A DNA stretch of 44,557 nt from a candidate division KSB1 bacterium (GTDB lineage: Bacteria; Zhuqueibacterota; Zhuqueibacteria; Residuimicrobiales; Krinioviventaceae): contig JAPDQV010000013.1 in NCBI GenBank assembly GCA_034505495.1, forward strand, positions 37,993 through 82,549. Direction: 5' to 3'. Positions 30,771 to 39,973 of the stretch are shown piece by piece; within the stretch, counting starts at the first letter, position 1, and every line of letters starts with the position of its first letter. The notes under the pieces are model-generated. The model was not told the origin of the DNA. It worked only from the letters and a program-made list of their open reading frames with translations, and searched no databases. The position numbers and the translations under genes are program-made.

Positions 30771-32029
30771 TACAGCACCTTAATCTTGACATCGCGAAGA
30801 TAAGCGCCGGCGAAGGTAAAAAAGAAAATGATATAGGGCAAACGGTGCCGCACTGAGGTGCCGAAATTGGAATCCACCAGCGCATTGGCCGCCAAGCAGG
30901 TCAGACAAAAGGCAAGCAAAAACCACTGCGATGACAAATTGACGGTAATCCGCTTGGCGGCAAAATAAAAGACCGTCAATAAGGCGCAAAAAACGACAAA
31001 CAAGCTTTCGAGAGCGCTCAACAACATGGCGGCACTGTATACATTCCACAGGAACGGTCCAAAAGTAAAGAAAACAAACCGAATCGGCAGGTAGCGGACC
31101 ATGTCGAACAGAGTTCGGTACTGCATATCGGCCAAGTAGACCGATCGGCCTTCGGCGCGCAGCGGTTGCGCGCGCAGCGGATAGTTTAAAATCGAGTTGA
31201 CCGTCTCTTGATGGCTCAGCAAAAACCAAATCAAGGCCGCAACAGCCATCGTAAACAGAGTCCATTTCACAACCCTGCCGCGCTTCAGCAAAAGCAGGTA
31301 AATAAGGAAATAACCGGTTAAAAATCCGCCGATGAGAAAAAGGTTCTGTATGCGAAAAATACCGATGATGACAAATGAGCCTAACGCAATAATCAGATTC
31401 GATATGCGGCGCCGACCGAAGAAGGCACACAGGCCTGAGTAGAGCATTAAGAACGTGAAAAAAAAGATGAGGGCGTCACGCAGCATATAGGTGGTAAAGG
31501 CAATCATCGACGGGAAGAGCAGCGAAGAAAGCAGCGTAAAACGCGCCGTTGGCTTGTTTTCGAACACCAGGAGGGCGATGCGGTAAGCGAGCATCGCCGT
31601 GAGCAATCCAAAGATCGTATTGATCATGCTGATAAGCAGCGGCATCTCGCCCAGGAAACGATAAAAAAGCACCAGGAAATAAGAAAAGCTTTTTATGCTC
31701 ATCGAATGCGGCGAAGCATAAAAGGCAGGCAAGTTGCGTTCAAGGTTGTCGAGGATCTGCAAAGCATAAAGGTTATACATAGTTGCATCGGGTTGAGGAG
31801 GAAAGATCACAACATAATGATTAGCAATCGTAAGAGCGGCCCGAAGAATTGCAGCCGTCAATAATACTTTGCGCAAATAATTGTCCGAAGGCAAAAACAG
31901 AGCAAGCATAAGGATGAAAATCGTCGTCAGTATAAGTGTTGTCGCCAACTGCAGATCGATCAGTAACGCCGGCAGGCAAACGCCGAGCGGCAGGAAGCTG
32001 ACCCACTCCTTCTGTCTTGTTCCGATCAT
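30770..32029 (-). CDS. Polytopic membrane protein, candidate Wzy polymerase or GT-C enzyme
   Basis: A 419-residue protein with about eleven membrane helices. A periplasmic loop after helix 2-3 carries DATMYNLYALQILDNL, reminiscent of the acidic loop of GT-C transferases (PMT/ArnT-like), and a second long loop (YPLRAQPLRAEGRSVYLAD) is Arg-rich, as in Wzy proteins, where Arg residues bind the glycan. It is the only polytopic protein in the locus beside the Wzx flippase, so it is the best candidate for the polymerase that joins repeat units at the periplasmic face. No direct homology was recognised; O-antigen ligase is less likely as no WaaL signature is seen. Overlaps its neighbours by 4 nt and 1 nt. 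Confidence 0.7.
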   Translation of the reverse strand: MIGTRQKEWVSFLPLGVCLPALLIDLQLATTLILTTIFILMLALFLPSDNYLRKVLLTAAILRAALTIANHYVVIFPPQPDATMYNLYALQILDNLERNLPAFYASPHSMSIKSFSYFLVLFYRFLGEMPLLISMINTIFGLLTAMLAYRIALLVFENKPTARFTLLSSLLFPSMIAFTTYMLRDALIFFFTFLMLYSGLCAFFGRRRISNLIIALGSFVIIGIFRIQNLFLIGGFLTGYFLIYLLLLKRGRVVKWTLFTMAVAALIWFLLSHQETVNSILNYPLRAQPLRAEGRSVYLADMQYRTLFDMVRYLPIRFVFFTFGPFLWNVYSAAMLLSALESLFVVFCALLTVFYFAAKRITVNLSSQWFLLAFCLTCLAANALVDSNFGTSVRHRLPYIIFFFTFAGAYLRDVKIKVL

Positions 32030-32649
32030 TGTTTTGCCGGTTGCGCTAAAAAGTAAAGATGATAAGTCAAAAACGAGCGAAAAAGACCGAGAGTCAAAGT
32101 ATTAAACAGCTTTATTTCCGAGCCCATGGAGCGTCGGAAGCGGACGATGCGCAAAGAGGCTGCAGAAATCATTTCCTTGGCAGTACGTTCCGTGAAAAAG
32201 CGCAGATGAGTGCGGTCCATAAGGCCGGAATCCGTATAGTCCCAGCGGCCGAAGGCCAAATCGATCAGCACCCGCCAGTTTTGGATGTTAGGCAGGCTGA
32301 TAAGCAGATAACCTTCCGGTTTTAAGCAGCCGGCCAGTCGCTTTAGAACAGTCCACGGATCGACCAGATGCTCGAGAACATCGAGGCAAAGAATCAGATC
32401 AAAATGGTTTTTCAGCAATTCATAGGCTTTTTCCACTGGACCTTGGAGCAGATGATCCAGCTTTTTTCGGGCAATGGTCGCTGCCTCTGCATTGATCTCG
32501 ATACCGGTGACCTCTGCTCCGAATTTTTCTTTCAGATAAGCCGCTGTATTGCCTTCGCCGCAGCCCACGTCAAGGGCCGTTTTCGGAAAAAACTCGGCAG
32601 GCAGTAACGCCAATGCATCATGCCGAATTTGGTTATAATAATTTTTCAT
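32026..32649 (-). CDS. SAM-dependent methyltransferase, class I
   Basis: A 207-residue enzyme with the Rossmann-type Methyltransf-11/23 fold. Motif I is LDVGCGEGNTAAYL (GCGEG at 29-33), motif II TGIEINAEAA, and the post-II segment LILCLDVLEHLVDP with LKPEGYLLISLPN. The C-terminal DRTHLRFFTERTAKEMI is characteristic of methyltransferases in glycan clusters. It may methylate a sugar of the repeat unit or cap the chain; the target is unknown. It overlaps the polytopic membrane protein by ATGA and follows a GT4 gene by 19 nt. Confidence 0.9.
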   Translation of the reverse strand: MKNYYNQIRHDALALLPAEFFPKTALDVGCGEGNTAAYLKEKFGAEVTGIEINAEAATIARKKLDHLLQGPVEKAYELLKNHFDLILCLDVLEHLVDPWTVLKRLAGCLKPEGYLLISLPNIQNWRVLIDLAFGRWDYTDSGLMDRTHLRFFTERTAKEMISAASLRIVRFRRSMGSEIKLFNTLTLGLFRSFLTYHLYFLAQPAKQ

Positions 32650-32668
32650 TTTTCAGAACTTTTATCTG

Positions 32669-33769
32669 CTAAGCAGTGACAAGTCGACGGTAAAGCTCAG
32701 CATATTTACTAACCATGTTTTCTGCTGAAAAGCGCGCTTTTGCCGTCTCGGAGGCTTTGTCGCCCAACATCCGTCTCAATTCGGCCTTGGCGGCAAGTTT
32801 TAGAAGCGCCTCTTTGATCGCCTGCGGCGACCGCGGCTCGATGAGCAGTCCATTGAATCCTTCTTGGATCACCTCGGGAACGCCGCCCACATTGCAGGCG
32901 ATTACTGGGCAAGCGGCAGCCATCGCCTCTAAAAGCGCCAGCGGCAGGCCCTCATCTTCCGATGCCAACAAAAATAAATCCGCGGCACCCAAATATAGGG
33001 ATATATCAGCTTGAAAACCCGCAAAAACAATATGATCCGTCACCTGCATATCCGCCGCTATCCGCTGCAGCTCTCCGTTCATTTGATCGGCGCCCACAAA
33101 ACAGAAAACAAATTTCTTCCGTTCCTCGGGACTCATTGACTGAACGGCGCGCAGAATGTGGATATGGCCCTTGACCGGTCGAAGATTGGCAACTGTTACG
33201 ACCAGCAGCTCGTCACGTATTCTTAAAGATCGTTTCAGATTGTCGATTCTATCTTGAGTAACTCGGATGGGCAATTCGATACCGTTTTCAATCACTTGTA
33301 CGCGGTGAGGAAGAATACCGAACCGCTCGATCGCGCAACGTCGGCCGATTTCGCTGACCGAGACATAGCGTTTGATAAAAGGATCGCAGCAACGGTTGAG
33401 AAGCACTTTGTACCGGTTATTGAAACCGTAAAGGTCATGCAGAGTTGAAATAGTCTTTACACCGGCGACTCGACCTGCGCAGGCGCCGAGAAATTCGGCG
33501 CGCGCGCCGTGCGTTTGCAAAAGGTCGATCTTTTCGTCACGAAGCAATTTTACCAAGCGGTAAAACGCAGTAGGGATTCGGGAGGGCAGGACATAAAAAG
33601 GCAATCCCAGACGATGGGCTTCGAACTCGAGAAGGCCGCCGCCCTGGAGGCAGGCAATCGCGGAATTGAAATACTTGCGATCCAAAGAGCTGCCGAGCGT
33701 CAGCACCATGCGTTCGGCGCCGCCGAGGTCGCTCAAGGTCAAGAGGTGCAGAATCTTGAGGCACTTCAT
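32669..33769 (-). CDS. Glycosyltransferase, GT4-type
   Basis: A 366-residue GT-B enzyme from ATG 33769 (MKCLKILHLLTLSDLGGAER), 13 nt after the upstream gene; a longer in-frame start at 33895 would lie inside that gene. N-lobe: GGAERMVLTLGSSLD and LLQTHGARAEFLGA; C-lobe: VANLRPVKGHIHILRA, VGADQMNGELQRIA, the FLLASEDEGLPLALLEAMAA block with its ExxxxxxxE pair, and CNVGGVPEVIQEGFNG. Donor and acceptor sugars are not predictable. Confidence 0.92.
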   Translation of the reverse strand: MKCLKILHLLTLSDLGGAERMVLTLGSSLDRKYFNSAIACLQGGGLLEFEAHRLGLPFYVLPSRIPTAFYRLVKLLRDEKIDLLQTHGARAEFLGACAGRVAGVKTISTLHDLYGFNNRYKVLLNRCCDPFIKRYVSVSEIGRRCAIERFGILPHRVQVIENGIELPIRVTQDRIDNLKRSLRIRDELLVVTVANLRPVKGHIHILRAVQSMSPEERKKFVFCFVGADQMNGELQRIAADMQVTDHIVFAGFQADISLYLGAADLFLLASEDEGLPLALLEAMAAACPVIACNVGGVPEVIQEGFNGLLIEPRSPQAIKEALLKLAAKAELRRMLGDKASETAKARFSAENMVSKYAELYRRLVTA

Positions 33770-33782
33770 AAGATTTTCGCCG

Positions 33783-34856
33783 TTACCATTTCGTGACCGC
33801 CTCCAACCACAGCGGATAAAGGCGCTCGATCGAAAACTTTTCCCGAACCGTCTGCCGACCGCGTTCGCTGAAACGTTTCCGCAGGTCCGAATCAACGATC
33901 AGCCGCTCCAGCTTTTCATACCATTCTTCAGCAGTCGACGCCAGAAAACCGTTGACGCCGTCCTCGATGATGTCGCAGTTGGCGCCGACCCGCGAGCCGA
34001 CGGCAGGTACGCCGGCGGCCATGTATTGAATCAATTTATAGCCGGCTTTCCCGCGCGTCCATGGATTATCCGGTAGCGGCATGACGCCGATGGTAAAAGA
34101 GGCAATGTCCTGCGCTTCTTTTTCCAGGCTCCAGGGCAGCAACTCAACAGAAATCTCGGGCAAATTCAGGCGCTGTGCTCCGATAACCCGAAAGATAAAA
34201 TCATGCTTTTGCGCCAGCCGCTTCAACGGCTCGGCAATATGGGCAATATAGTGCTGCGTGGAGGCGCTGCCGATCCAACCGATTACAGTTCTTCCGCCTT
34301 TTTGAGGTTTGACATCTTTATAGTCGGCGAAACGAACGCCCGTTGGAATGCAGATGACCTGTTTGTTAAAACGCCGCGCATGTTCGGCCAAGTAAGGGGT
34401 GCTGACGATCACACGGTCGGCTGCAGTAATAATACGATTCGCGCTGTGTCGATCCATCAACAGCTGTTTCAGCCGCGATGCTCTCTTGGGATAGTAAAAC
34501 ACGGCATCGTCAAAATCAAAAATCAGCCGCCTGGCCAAACGACGCAGCAATAGTTCCGTAAAAGGAAAAAAATAAGGCAGCGTTTCACGATGAAGATAAA
34601 CACAGTCATATCGACGCAGCTTTGGAATTTGGCCGAGTCGGCCGAAAATCTGGGCCAGGAACCAGCGGATTTTCTGCAGCAGATTCGGGCTGCGCAGAAA
34701 CGCCGAATCCAAAGCCGCGGAAGCGGCCGGATAAACCGAAAAGGAAAATCCGTCTTTTTCGAATTCCGGCAAATAGGCATAAATCCGCGCACGGCTGGAC
34801 GCGCCGACAGGTGTGGTCTGGGGCAAAAAAAGAACGGTGAACGATCTTTTTCTCAT
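33783..34856 (-). CDS. Glycosyltransferase, GT4-type, divergent
   Basis: A 357-residue GT-B enzyme from ATG 34856, 8 nt past the methyltransferase stop; the in-frame start at 34922 would run into that gene. The N-lobe motif is VGASSRARIYAYLPEFEKDG, of the type seen in transferases acting near the polymer end, followed by YDCVYLHRETLPYF and LIFDFDDAVFYYPK. The donor lobe has GWIGSASTQHYIAHI, a PLPDNPWTRGKAGYKLIQYM segment in place of the usual EGFGL block, and GVPAVGSRVGANCDII. Function within the repeat-unit assembly is inferred from context. Confidence 0.88.
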   Translation of the reverse strand: MRKRSFTVLFLPQTTPVGASSRARIYAYLPEFEKDGFSFSVYPAASAALDSAFLRSPNLLQKIRWFLAQIFGRLGQIPKLRRYDCVYLHRETLPYFFPFTELLLRRLARRLIFDFDDAVFYYPKRASRLKQLLMDRHSANRIITAADRVIVSTPYLAEHARRFNKQVICIPTGVRFADYKDVKPQKGGRTVIGWIGSASTQHYIAHIAEPLKRLAQKHDFIFRVIGAQRLNLPEISVELLPWSLEKEAQDIASFTIGVMPLPDNPWTRGKAGYKLIQYMAAGVPAVGSRVGANCDIIEDGVNGFLASTAEEWYEKLERLIVDSDLRKRFSERGRQTVREKFSIERLYPLWLEAVTKW

Positions 34857-34864
34857 CCCGCTGC

Positions 34865-35470
34865 TCACTTTTCCGGCATCAAAACGGCATAAATTTCGGA
34901 GCACGGTATCCATCGGCTCCACAGCTCCTCATAGATTTCTTGTAAGGCGCGGCTCGAGTTTACGATATGCTGCACAACTTTTCTGCAGATCTTGATCGGG
35001 AGGCGATCGCTGTAAAAAATGAGCTTGAGATCCTGCGTTCGAAACGAGAAATCGACATAATTACGCGGCAAACGACGTTTAAAGCGGGGTGAGCGGCTGA
35101 AATAATCAAAGGAATACAATCCGAAAAAGCGCTTGTGGGTGAAATCCGAGTAGAAAAACGGATTGGAGAAATGCGGAACACGCAGGATCAATCGGCCATC
35201 AGGCTTGAGGGCGCGGTGAATGTCGCGCATCAGTTCGGCCAAGTGATCGATATGCTCAAGGAAATGAAAAGCGTAAAAGACATCGACGGAATCGTCGGGG
35301 AAAAACGGCAGTCCGCATTCGAGATCAGCCACAATATCGACTTCGGGCAAGTCGATGATATCGATGCCGATGCAGCCGGGCATTTTGTTCTGTCCGCAGC
35401 CCAGTTCGATTGCTACCGGCTGCGCCTGATTCAGCAGCTCCTGCAAGTTTATTTTGATCAGCGCGTTCAT
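34865..35470 (-). CDS. SAM-dependent methyltransferase, class I
   Basis: A 201-residue methyltransferase. Motif I is IELGCGQNKMPG (22-33), followed by GIDIIDLPEVDIVADLE, FYAFHFLEHIDHLAELM and the ALKPDGRLILRVPHFSNPF segment. This is the Methyltransf-11 type often found beside glycosyltransferases. The tail contains an ARM-like LWSRWIPCSEIYAVLMPEK. The start overlaps the acetyltransferase stop by ATGA. Substrate unknown. Confidence 0.88.
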   Translation of the reverse strand: MNALIKINLQELLNQAQPVAIELGCGQNKMPGCIGIDIIDLPEVDIVADLECGLPFFPDDSVDVFYAFHFLEHIDHLAELMRDIHRALKPDGRLILRVPHFSNPFFYSDFTHKRFFGLYSFDYFSRSPRFKRRLPRNYVDFSFRTQDLKLIFYSDRLPIKICRKVVQHIVNSSRALQEIYEELWSRWIPCSEIYAVLMPEK

Positions 35471-36084
35471 TCCTGAGCCTTTTCCTGACTTTGTACAGCC
35501 GCAATAAACTCATCAATATTCGGCGACAAGAGCAACGGCAAAAAGGAAATAATTTTATCCGTCGGCCAGTCCCACCACCGTATTTGCAAAAGCTGTTCAA
35601 TCTGCCGATCGGAAAAGCGCATTCTTATCACTTTGGCCGGATTGCCCGCAGCCATAGCGTACGGCGGCACGGATTTGCTTACCACGCTCCCTGCCCCAAT
35701 GACGGCGCCGTCGCCGATGGTCACGCCGGAGAGGATGAGCGCTCCATGGCCGATCCACACATCGTTGCCGATGATGACGTCACCTTTCGTGGCGATATGA
35801 TCCTTGACGTCTTGCGCAACTTTAAAGAACTCCGGAAATGGAAAGGTGGTCACCCAATCAGAACGGTGATTACCGCCTAAAAATATTTCGACATTTTTGG
35901 CAATCGAACAAAATTTGCCGATTTTTAAGGTCGATCCCTCGTTCCAGTCATACACCAATGGAAACCCATAGGTATATTCGCCGATTTGATAGCGGGCATA
36001 GCGCGGATGATTGCGGGTAAAACGATCGGCGCGACGATCATAGTAGGCAAACCTTAGTTTATTCAGCAATGCTAAACAGTTCAT
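35467..36084 (-). CDS. Hexapeptide-repeat acetyltransferase, CatB/XAT type
   Basis: A 205-residue left-handed beta-helix enzyme from ATG 36084, which overlaps the flippase stop by ATGA; a longer in-frame start would lie inside that gene. Repeats run through KIGKFCSIAKNVEIFLGGNH (with the catalytic His of the XAT group), then VIIGNDVWIGHGALILSGVT and IGDGAVIGAGSVVSKSVPPY, closing with AGNPAKVIRMRFSD. The shape and length match xenobiotic/virginiamycin-type acetyltransferases, which in glycan loci act as sugar O-acetyltransferases. Acetyl-CoA is the expected donor; the acceptor is unknown. Confidence 0.92.
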   Translation of the reverse strand: MNCLALLNKLRFAYYDRRADRFTRNHPRYARYQIGEYTYGFPLVYDWNEGSTLKIGKFCSIAKNVEIFLGGNHRSDWVTTFPFPEFFKVAQDVKDHIATKGDVIIGNDVWIGHGALILSGVTIGDGAVIGAGSVVSKSVPPYAMAAGNPAKVIRMRFSDRQIEQLLQIRWWDWPTDKIISFLPLLLSPNIDEFIAAVQSQEKAQE

Positions 36085-37586
36085 ATGCTTCCCCCAACTA
36101 CTCCTTTGACCAGCTTGAAAAGATTTATCTGTTTCGGTGACAAAAAACTGATTGCAAGGATAATGCCGAGCAAAAAAAGCGCGGCAGCGAGCCAAAGGGA
36201 AAACTGAAAAAAAGTAAGGCAAATGAGCATAATCGAGGCGATAACTGTTGTTCTGATAAATCTTTGACTGTTTTTCGCCTGCATAAGCACAATTTTATCC
36301 GCAAGGCAGAGAAAAACAAACAACTCTATCAGCAGCCGAAATGTCCAAACGACCGCAGCGCCGGTGATGCCGAAAAGTTTTACTCCGAAATAAAGCAGAA
36401 CCAAATAAAAAGGGACTTCAATTACATGTATTTTGGCCGTGATGTCCGGGCGACCGCCTGCCTGCAAAAGAATATAGGCAATCTGCCCCGGTGCATTAAG
36501 GAAAATGCCTATGGCCAGCCATTGCGCGACGCCCGTGCTCTTGACGGCAAATTCAGGCGAGAGCCACAGCGCCAATCCCCAGCGCGCCAAGAGCACGACT
36601 CCAAGGGCAATCGGAAAAAAGAACAACAACAAGAGCTTCAAAGCGCGCTCGTAGAGCAAAGCGGTTTTTGCGCGGTCGGCGCCGAGGCTGATTGAAAACG
36701 CCGGAAATAAGACTTGCACCACCGCAGAAGTGACGACCAGCAGCTTGCTGATAATTTCATACGGGGTAACATAAAAGGTGACCGCGGCGACCGACAGCCA
36801 AGCCCCCATGAGAAAGCGGTCAAAATAGACCATTACGGGGCCGATAAGGTTGCTGATCGACATCCAGCCGCCGAGGCGAAACATGGGCTTGGCGAGACGA
36901 AAATCGAGCTGGGCACGATTGCGGATGTCTGGAAACTGAAGGGCGCAGGCGAGGGCGTTAACCGCCATCACCAGAGCCCGAACGCCGGCTAGGATGCCTA
37001 CGTAATGCCAAAGAGTTTTTGTAAACGGCAGCAGTACCAGCGGCGCCAGATATGTCAGAACCCCATTTGCCGATCGGATCAGGTTGAGCACAATAAATTT
37101 TTGATGCGCCTCCTGCACCGCGCGCAGTCCGACAGTCAGTATAATAAAAATGACCGAAACGGACAGCACCCGAAACGCCTGCAGCGCTTCCGGCTGCAAC
37201 TCGGCGGAAATTTTCAGGATTTTGTGAACCAGAAGCGGCGACGCAAAATAGAGCACAACGCTCATGATCCCGCCGAGAAGCGCAAGGAAAAAAAGACCGG
37301 TCCAGGCAATCGCCGGAACTTCGTCGTTTCGGCCCTGCCCCAACCTTTCGCCGATCATGTTGATGACCACCCGACCAAGGCCGAAATCGAACACGCTGAA
37401 ATAGCCCAAAATGACCCACGAAAGGGCTAATATGCCGAACCGTTCCGCTCCTAATCCTTGGACCAAGAGCGGCAAGGCAACGAGGGCTACGATCAGCGGC
37501 AGCGTCATGCCGAAAAGATTGTAGCCGACGTTGCGTGCCAGCAGAGCGGGATTCAAAAGCGGGGCTTTGGGGGCTGAAGCGGTCAT
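36081..37586 (-). CDS. wzx: Flippase, Wzx-type (MOP superfamily)
   Basis: A 501-residue protein from ATG 37586, in a 4-nt ATGA overlap with the preceding methyltransferase. About fourteen membrane helices, beginning NVGYNLFGMTLPLIVALVA, LGAERFGILALSWVILGYFS and FDFGLGRVVINMI, the last being the typical N-terminal signature of the RfbX/Wzx group. It moves the undecaprenyl-linked repeat unit from the inner to the outer face of the inner membrane. Specificity cannot be read from sequence. A single flippase in the locus supports a Wzx/Wzy rather than ABC-exporter route. Confidence 0.9.
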   Translation of the reverse strand: MTASAPKAPLLNPALLARNVGYNLFGMTLPLIVALVALPLLVQGLGAERFGILALSWVILGYFSVFDFGLGRVVINMIGERLGQGRNDEVPAIAWTGLFFLALLGGIMSVVLYFASPLLVHKILKISAELQPEALQAFRVLSVSVIFIILTVGLRAVQEAHQKFIVLNLIRSANGVLTYLAPLVLLPFTKTLWHYVGILAGVRALVMAVNALACALQFPDIRNRAQLDFRLAKPMFRLGGWMSISNLIGPVMVYFDRFLMGAWLSVAAVTFYVTPYEIISKLLVVTSAVVQVLFPAFSISLGADRAKTALLYERALKLLLLFFFPIALGVVLLARWGLALWLSPEFAVKSTGVAQWLAIGIFLNAPGQIAYILLQAGGRPDITAKIHVIEVPFYLVLLYFGVKLFGITGAAVVWTFRLLIELFVFLCLADKIVLMQAKNSQRFIRTTVIASIMLICLTFFQFSLWLAAALFLLGIILAISFLSPKQINLFKLVKGVVGGSI

Positions 37587-38296
37587 TTGATTCCCGTTTT
37601 GGGTTTTGCGACAATTCCGATGGTTGGATTCAGATACGGAGGCAGCCAACCGAAAGGAATACCCTCCATTTCGATCACATCAAAAAAGAGACCGATTGTC
37701 TGCAGACACTGGCGGTAATCAAAGCCTTTGTGGGTGGTTTCGATTCGCGGCACGCTTTTCATTCGCCCCAAGGTTGCTGCTGCGAGCTCTTTGAATCGAT
37801 AAGGCGTCGTGACGGCACCGATGATTGACTTGTAGGCATATTTGAAAGGCAGAATCACTCCCCGCTCAACCGGAATCGTGATAAAACAATAGTCGCCGGT
37901 CATGCACCGGAGAAATTCGAGATAGGCCTTGATGTCCCGAACGGGAAGGTGCTCGAGGGTTTCCATGCAGACGGCGACATCGAACGGCTCGGCATCGGCA
38001 AGATGCTCCGGCGAGTTGCAGAACCTCAAGTCGACATTTCGGCGGTTCGCCCATTTGGCGCGCCCCATCTGCAAACCGCCCTCCCAATCGGCGTCGTAGC
38101 CGAGATAATATTCCGGCTCCTTCGGCAAAAAATTCAGGGTTTTGGCGTCAAAGCATCCCAGTTCAAGAACGCGGCGACAGGGACAGCCGAGCTTGATCAA
38201 TTTTTTTTTAAGCCAATAATAACGGGCAAAATGATAGCGGCTGCGTATTCCGTTCGAGAATAAGCGTTCGTTGTAATTTTTCTGCAAAGCGTTCAT
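37583..38296 (-). CDS. SAM-dependent methyltransferase, class I
   Basis: A 237-residue methyltransferase. Motif I reads VLELGCFDAKTLNFL (43-57), a variant with Phe in place of the third Gly, then LGYDADWEGG, VAVCMETLEHL and GDYCFITIPVERG. The second half (TTHKGFDYRQCLQTIGLFFD and the Pro/Tyr-rich PFGWLPPYLNP) is typical of methyltransferases in surface-polysaccharide loci. A run of nine A (38209-38201 as T on the plus strand) encodes Lys30-32. The gene lies 3 nt after the Wzi-like gene. Target unknown. Confidence 0.88.
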   Translation of the reverse strand: MNALQKNYNERLFSNGIRSRYHFARYYWLKKKLIKLGCPCRRVLELGCFDAKTLNFLPKEPEYYLGYDADWEGGLQMGRAKWANRRNVDLRFCNSPEHLADAEPFDVAVCMETLEHLPVRDIKAYLEFLRCMTGDYCFITIPVERGVILPFKYAYKSIIGAVTTPYRFKELAAATLGRMKSVPRIETTHKGFDYRQCLQTIGLFFDVIEMEGIPFGWLPPYLNPTIGIVAKPKTGIK

Positions 38297-38299
38297 CAG

Positions 38300-39973
38300 T
38301 TAAAAGTTGAACTGGAATGAGAGTTCGAGTTCACGACGCGACTGCTGCAGATTCTCTTTCGAGTCGTTTTGGATTCGCCGCTGTTCCCACCCCAAGCCGA
38401 CCTTAAAATAAAGATTGCGGAGAGCCTCATAACGGACATTCATTTTCCACGACCATATGGTATTTAGCAGTCCATCTAAAAAGACGGCGTCGAGAGAATC
38501 GGTCTGGATTTGATGCGGGCGATCGACATCGCCGCCGACATTGCGGTCCGGCGGGTTGGCGCCATGTCGCCTGTATTGGGTGGTGCAGATAAACTGCAGT
38601 CGCCGCGATGTTCGAAAAGTCATGGAACCGGTTAGGAGATCCGAATTAGGGCCGATCCAATGTCCCAGCACGGTAGAAAAGTGCTGATATACGCTCTCCG
38701 GGCTTTTGTGGCTGTAGGTATAGGGTCTGATTCGAGAGTATTCCAGAAACAAGTCCAACTGCGGCACGCGCAGCCAGTCGGTGTAATGACAGCCGATCGT
38801 ATAACCGTACTTGTTGCCGTAATAGGGAGTGCCCAATTTTCCGGTCATCAGATCATCGATAAAGAGTTCGCCGTAAAGCTTGACATTACGAATTAATTTA
38901 AGCTTTGCATCGACGCCCATGGCGGCGTTACCATTGTCGCCGTAATAATGCTCCGCGGAGCGAAAAAACATGACCGGATTTGCATATCCGGCCTCGAAAT
39001 TTTTCGGAGAAAAGACCACGGTTTCCTGAAGACCGAAAGTAATTCGGCGAAACGGCGCAAACTCTAAACGATGCGCGGTCATCATGCGGCGGGAGTCGGC
39101 GCCAAAGTAATAATCCGGCGAGTAGGCGCGCAGCCAGGAAATCATTGAAGTAAACTTTAAACGAGGCAGCGTGATCTGAAACTTGAGCTGATCATAGCTC
39201 GTGGCATAATCCGACAGCATCAATTGGCCAAAGCGACCGGGCCCCCACAAGTTGACGCCCTTGCCGAACATCAACAAGGCCCATCGTTTTTGCAGGGTCA
39301 CATAGGCGATCGTCTCGTCGTGATAGATTTGCCGTGTGTTGCCCTGCACAAAACCCAGCCGCGGCGCGGTGGCGTTGCCGCCGGGGTAAAGGCGCGTTCC
39401 CCACTCGCGCGTGTCGCGCACATCCGCATAGTAACCGACCAATTTCCCGAGCGTGCCCCAGAGCAGAAAGCCGTTGGTATCTATATTGACCCGCTCATTT
39501 TTTTTTACGGTATCGTCATCGGCGGTCATGCGGCTGCGTAAAAAAATCGGATCCCAACGCGCTCTCAACGGGCCGTGATCTATCTCGAAAAAGTGCCGTC
39601 CCTGAGGATAAATAAAATCCGGCAGCCAAGGGTCAATCCATCGGTTTTTCGTCAGACTATGAATACGGCTGGGATAATTGACGTCGGCTTTTTCCGCCAG
39701 CTCTTCTTGAAATTCGAAGCGGAGGAAATCGAGTTGTTCGCGCTCAACCCGATCGAGCGCCGGGTTCTGCTCGATGATCACCTTTAAGTGTTCGGCAATT
39801 TCAATGCGGGTCATCGGGCGGGTGCCGTTCAACACCACCGGCAGGACCTGTTTGCTTTCCAAACGATCCAGGAAATCATAGACCCAATAGTCGGCGGGAA
39901 CATAGACCGTCTGGCTCTGCGAAACAGAAACCAGCCCGTAGTAGAGCAAGAGTGTGGCAAGACGTCTGCGGAT
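38300..39973 (-). CDS. Wzi-like capsule-assembly outer-membrane protein
   Basis: A Wzi-family barrel of about 550 residues: an N-terminal helical bundle (TVYVPADYWVYDFLDRLES, then MTRIEIAEHL, typical of FCB Wzi proteins) and a barrel rich in Trp/Tyr/Arg (ALLMFGKGVNLWGPGRFGQL is the conserved core), ending in LELSFQFNF. Wzi binds exported group-1-type polysaccharide at the surface. The signal peptide (IRRRLATLLLYYGLVSVSQS) lies upstream of the first conventional start (TTG 39949) and begins with an ATC codon at 39973, exactly 7 nt after GGAGG; no ATG, GTG or TTG in frame can include it. Either ATC is used or the sequence has an error. An A9 run lies at 39506-39498. Confidence 0.85.
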   Translation of the reverse strand: MRRRLATLLLYYGLVSVSQSQTVYVPADYWVYDFLDRLESKQVLPVVLNGTRPMTRIEIAEHLKVIIEQNPALDRVEREQLDFLRFEFQEELAEKADVNYPSRIHSLTKNRWIDPWLPDFIYPQGRHFFEIDHGPLRARWDPIFLRSRMTADDDTVKKNERVNIDTNGFLLWGTLGKLVGYYADVRDTREWGTRLYPGGNATAPRLGFVQGNTRQIYHDETIAYVTLQKRWALLMFGKGVNLWGPGRFGQLMLSDYATSYDQLKFQITLPRLKFTSMISWLRAYSPDYYFGADSRRMMTAHRLEFAPFRRITFGLQETVVFSPKNFEAGYANPVMFFRSAEHYYGDNGNAAMGVDAKLKLIRNVKLYGELFIDDLMTGKLGTPYYGNKYGYTIGCHYTDWLRVPQLDLFLEYSRIRPYTYSHKSPESVYQHFSTVLGHWIGPNSDLLTGSMTFRTSRRLQFICTTQYRRHGANPPDRNVGGDVDRPHQIQTDSLDAVFLDGLLNTIWSWKMNVRYEALRNLYFKVGLGWEQRRIQNDSKENLQQSRRELELSFQFNF

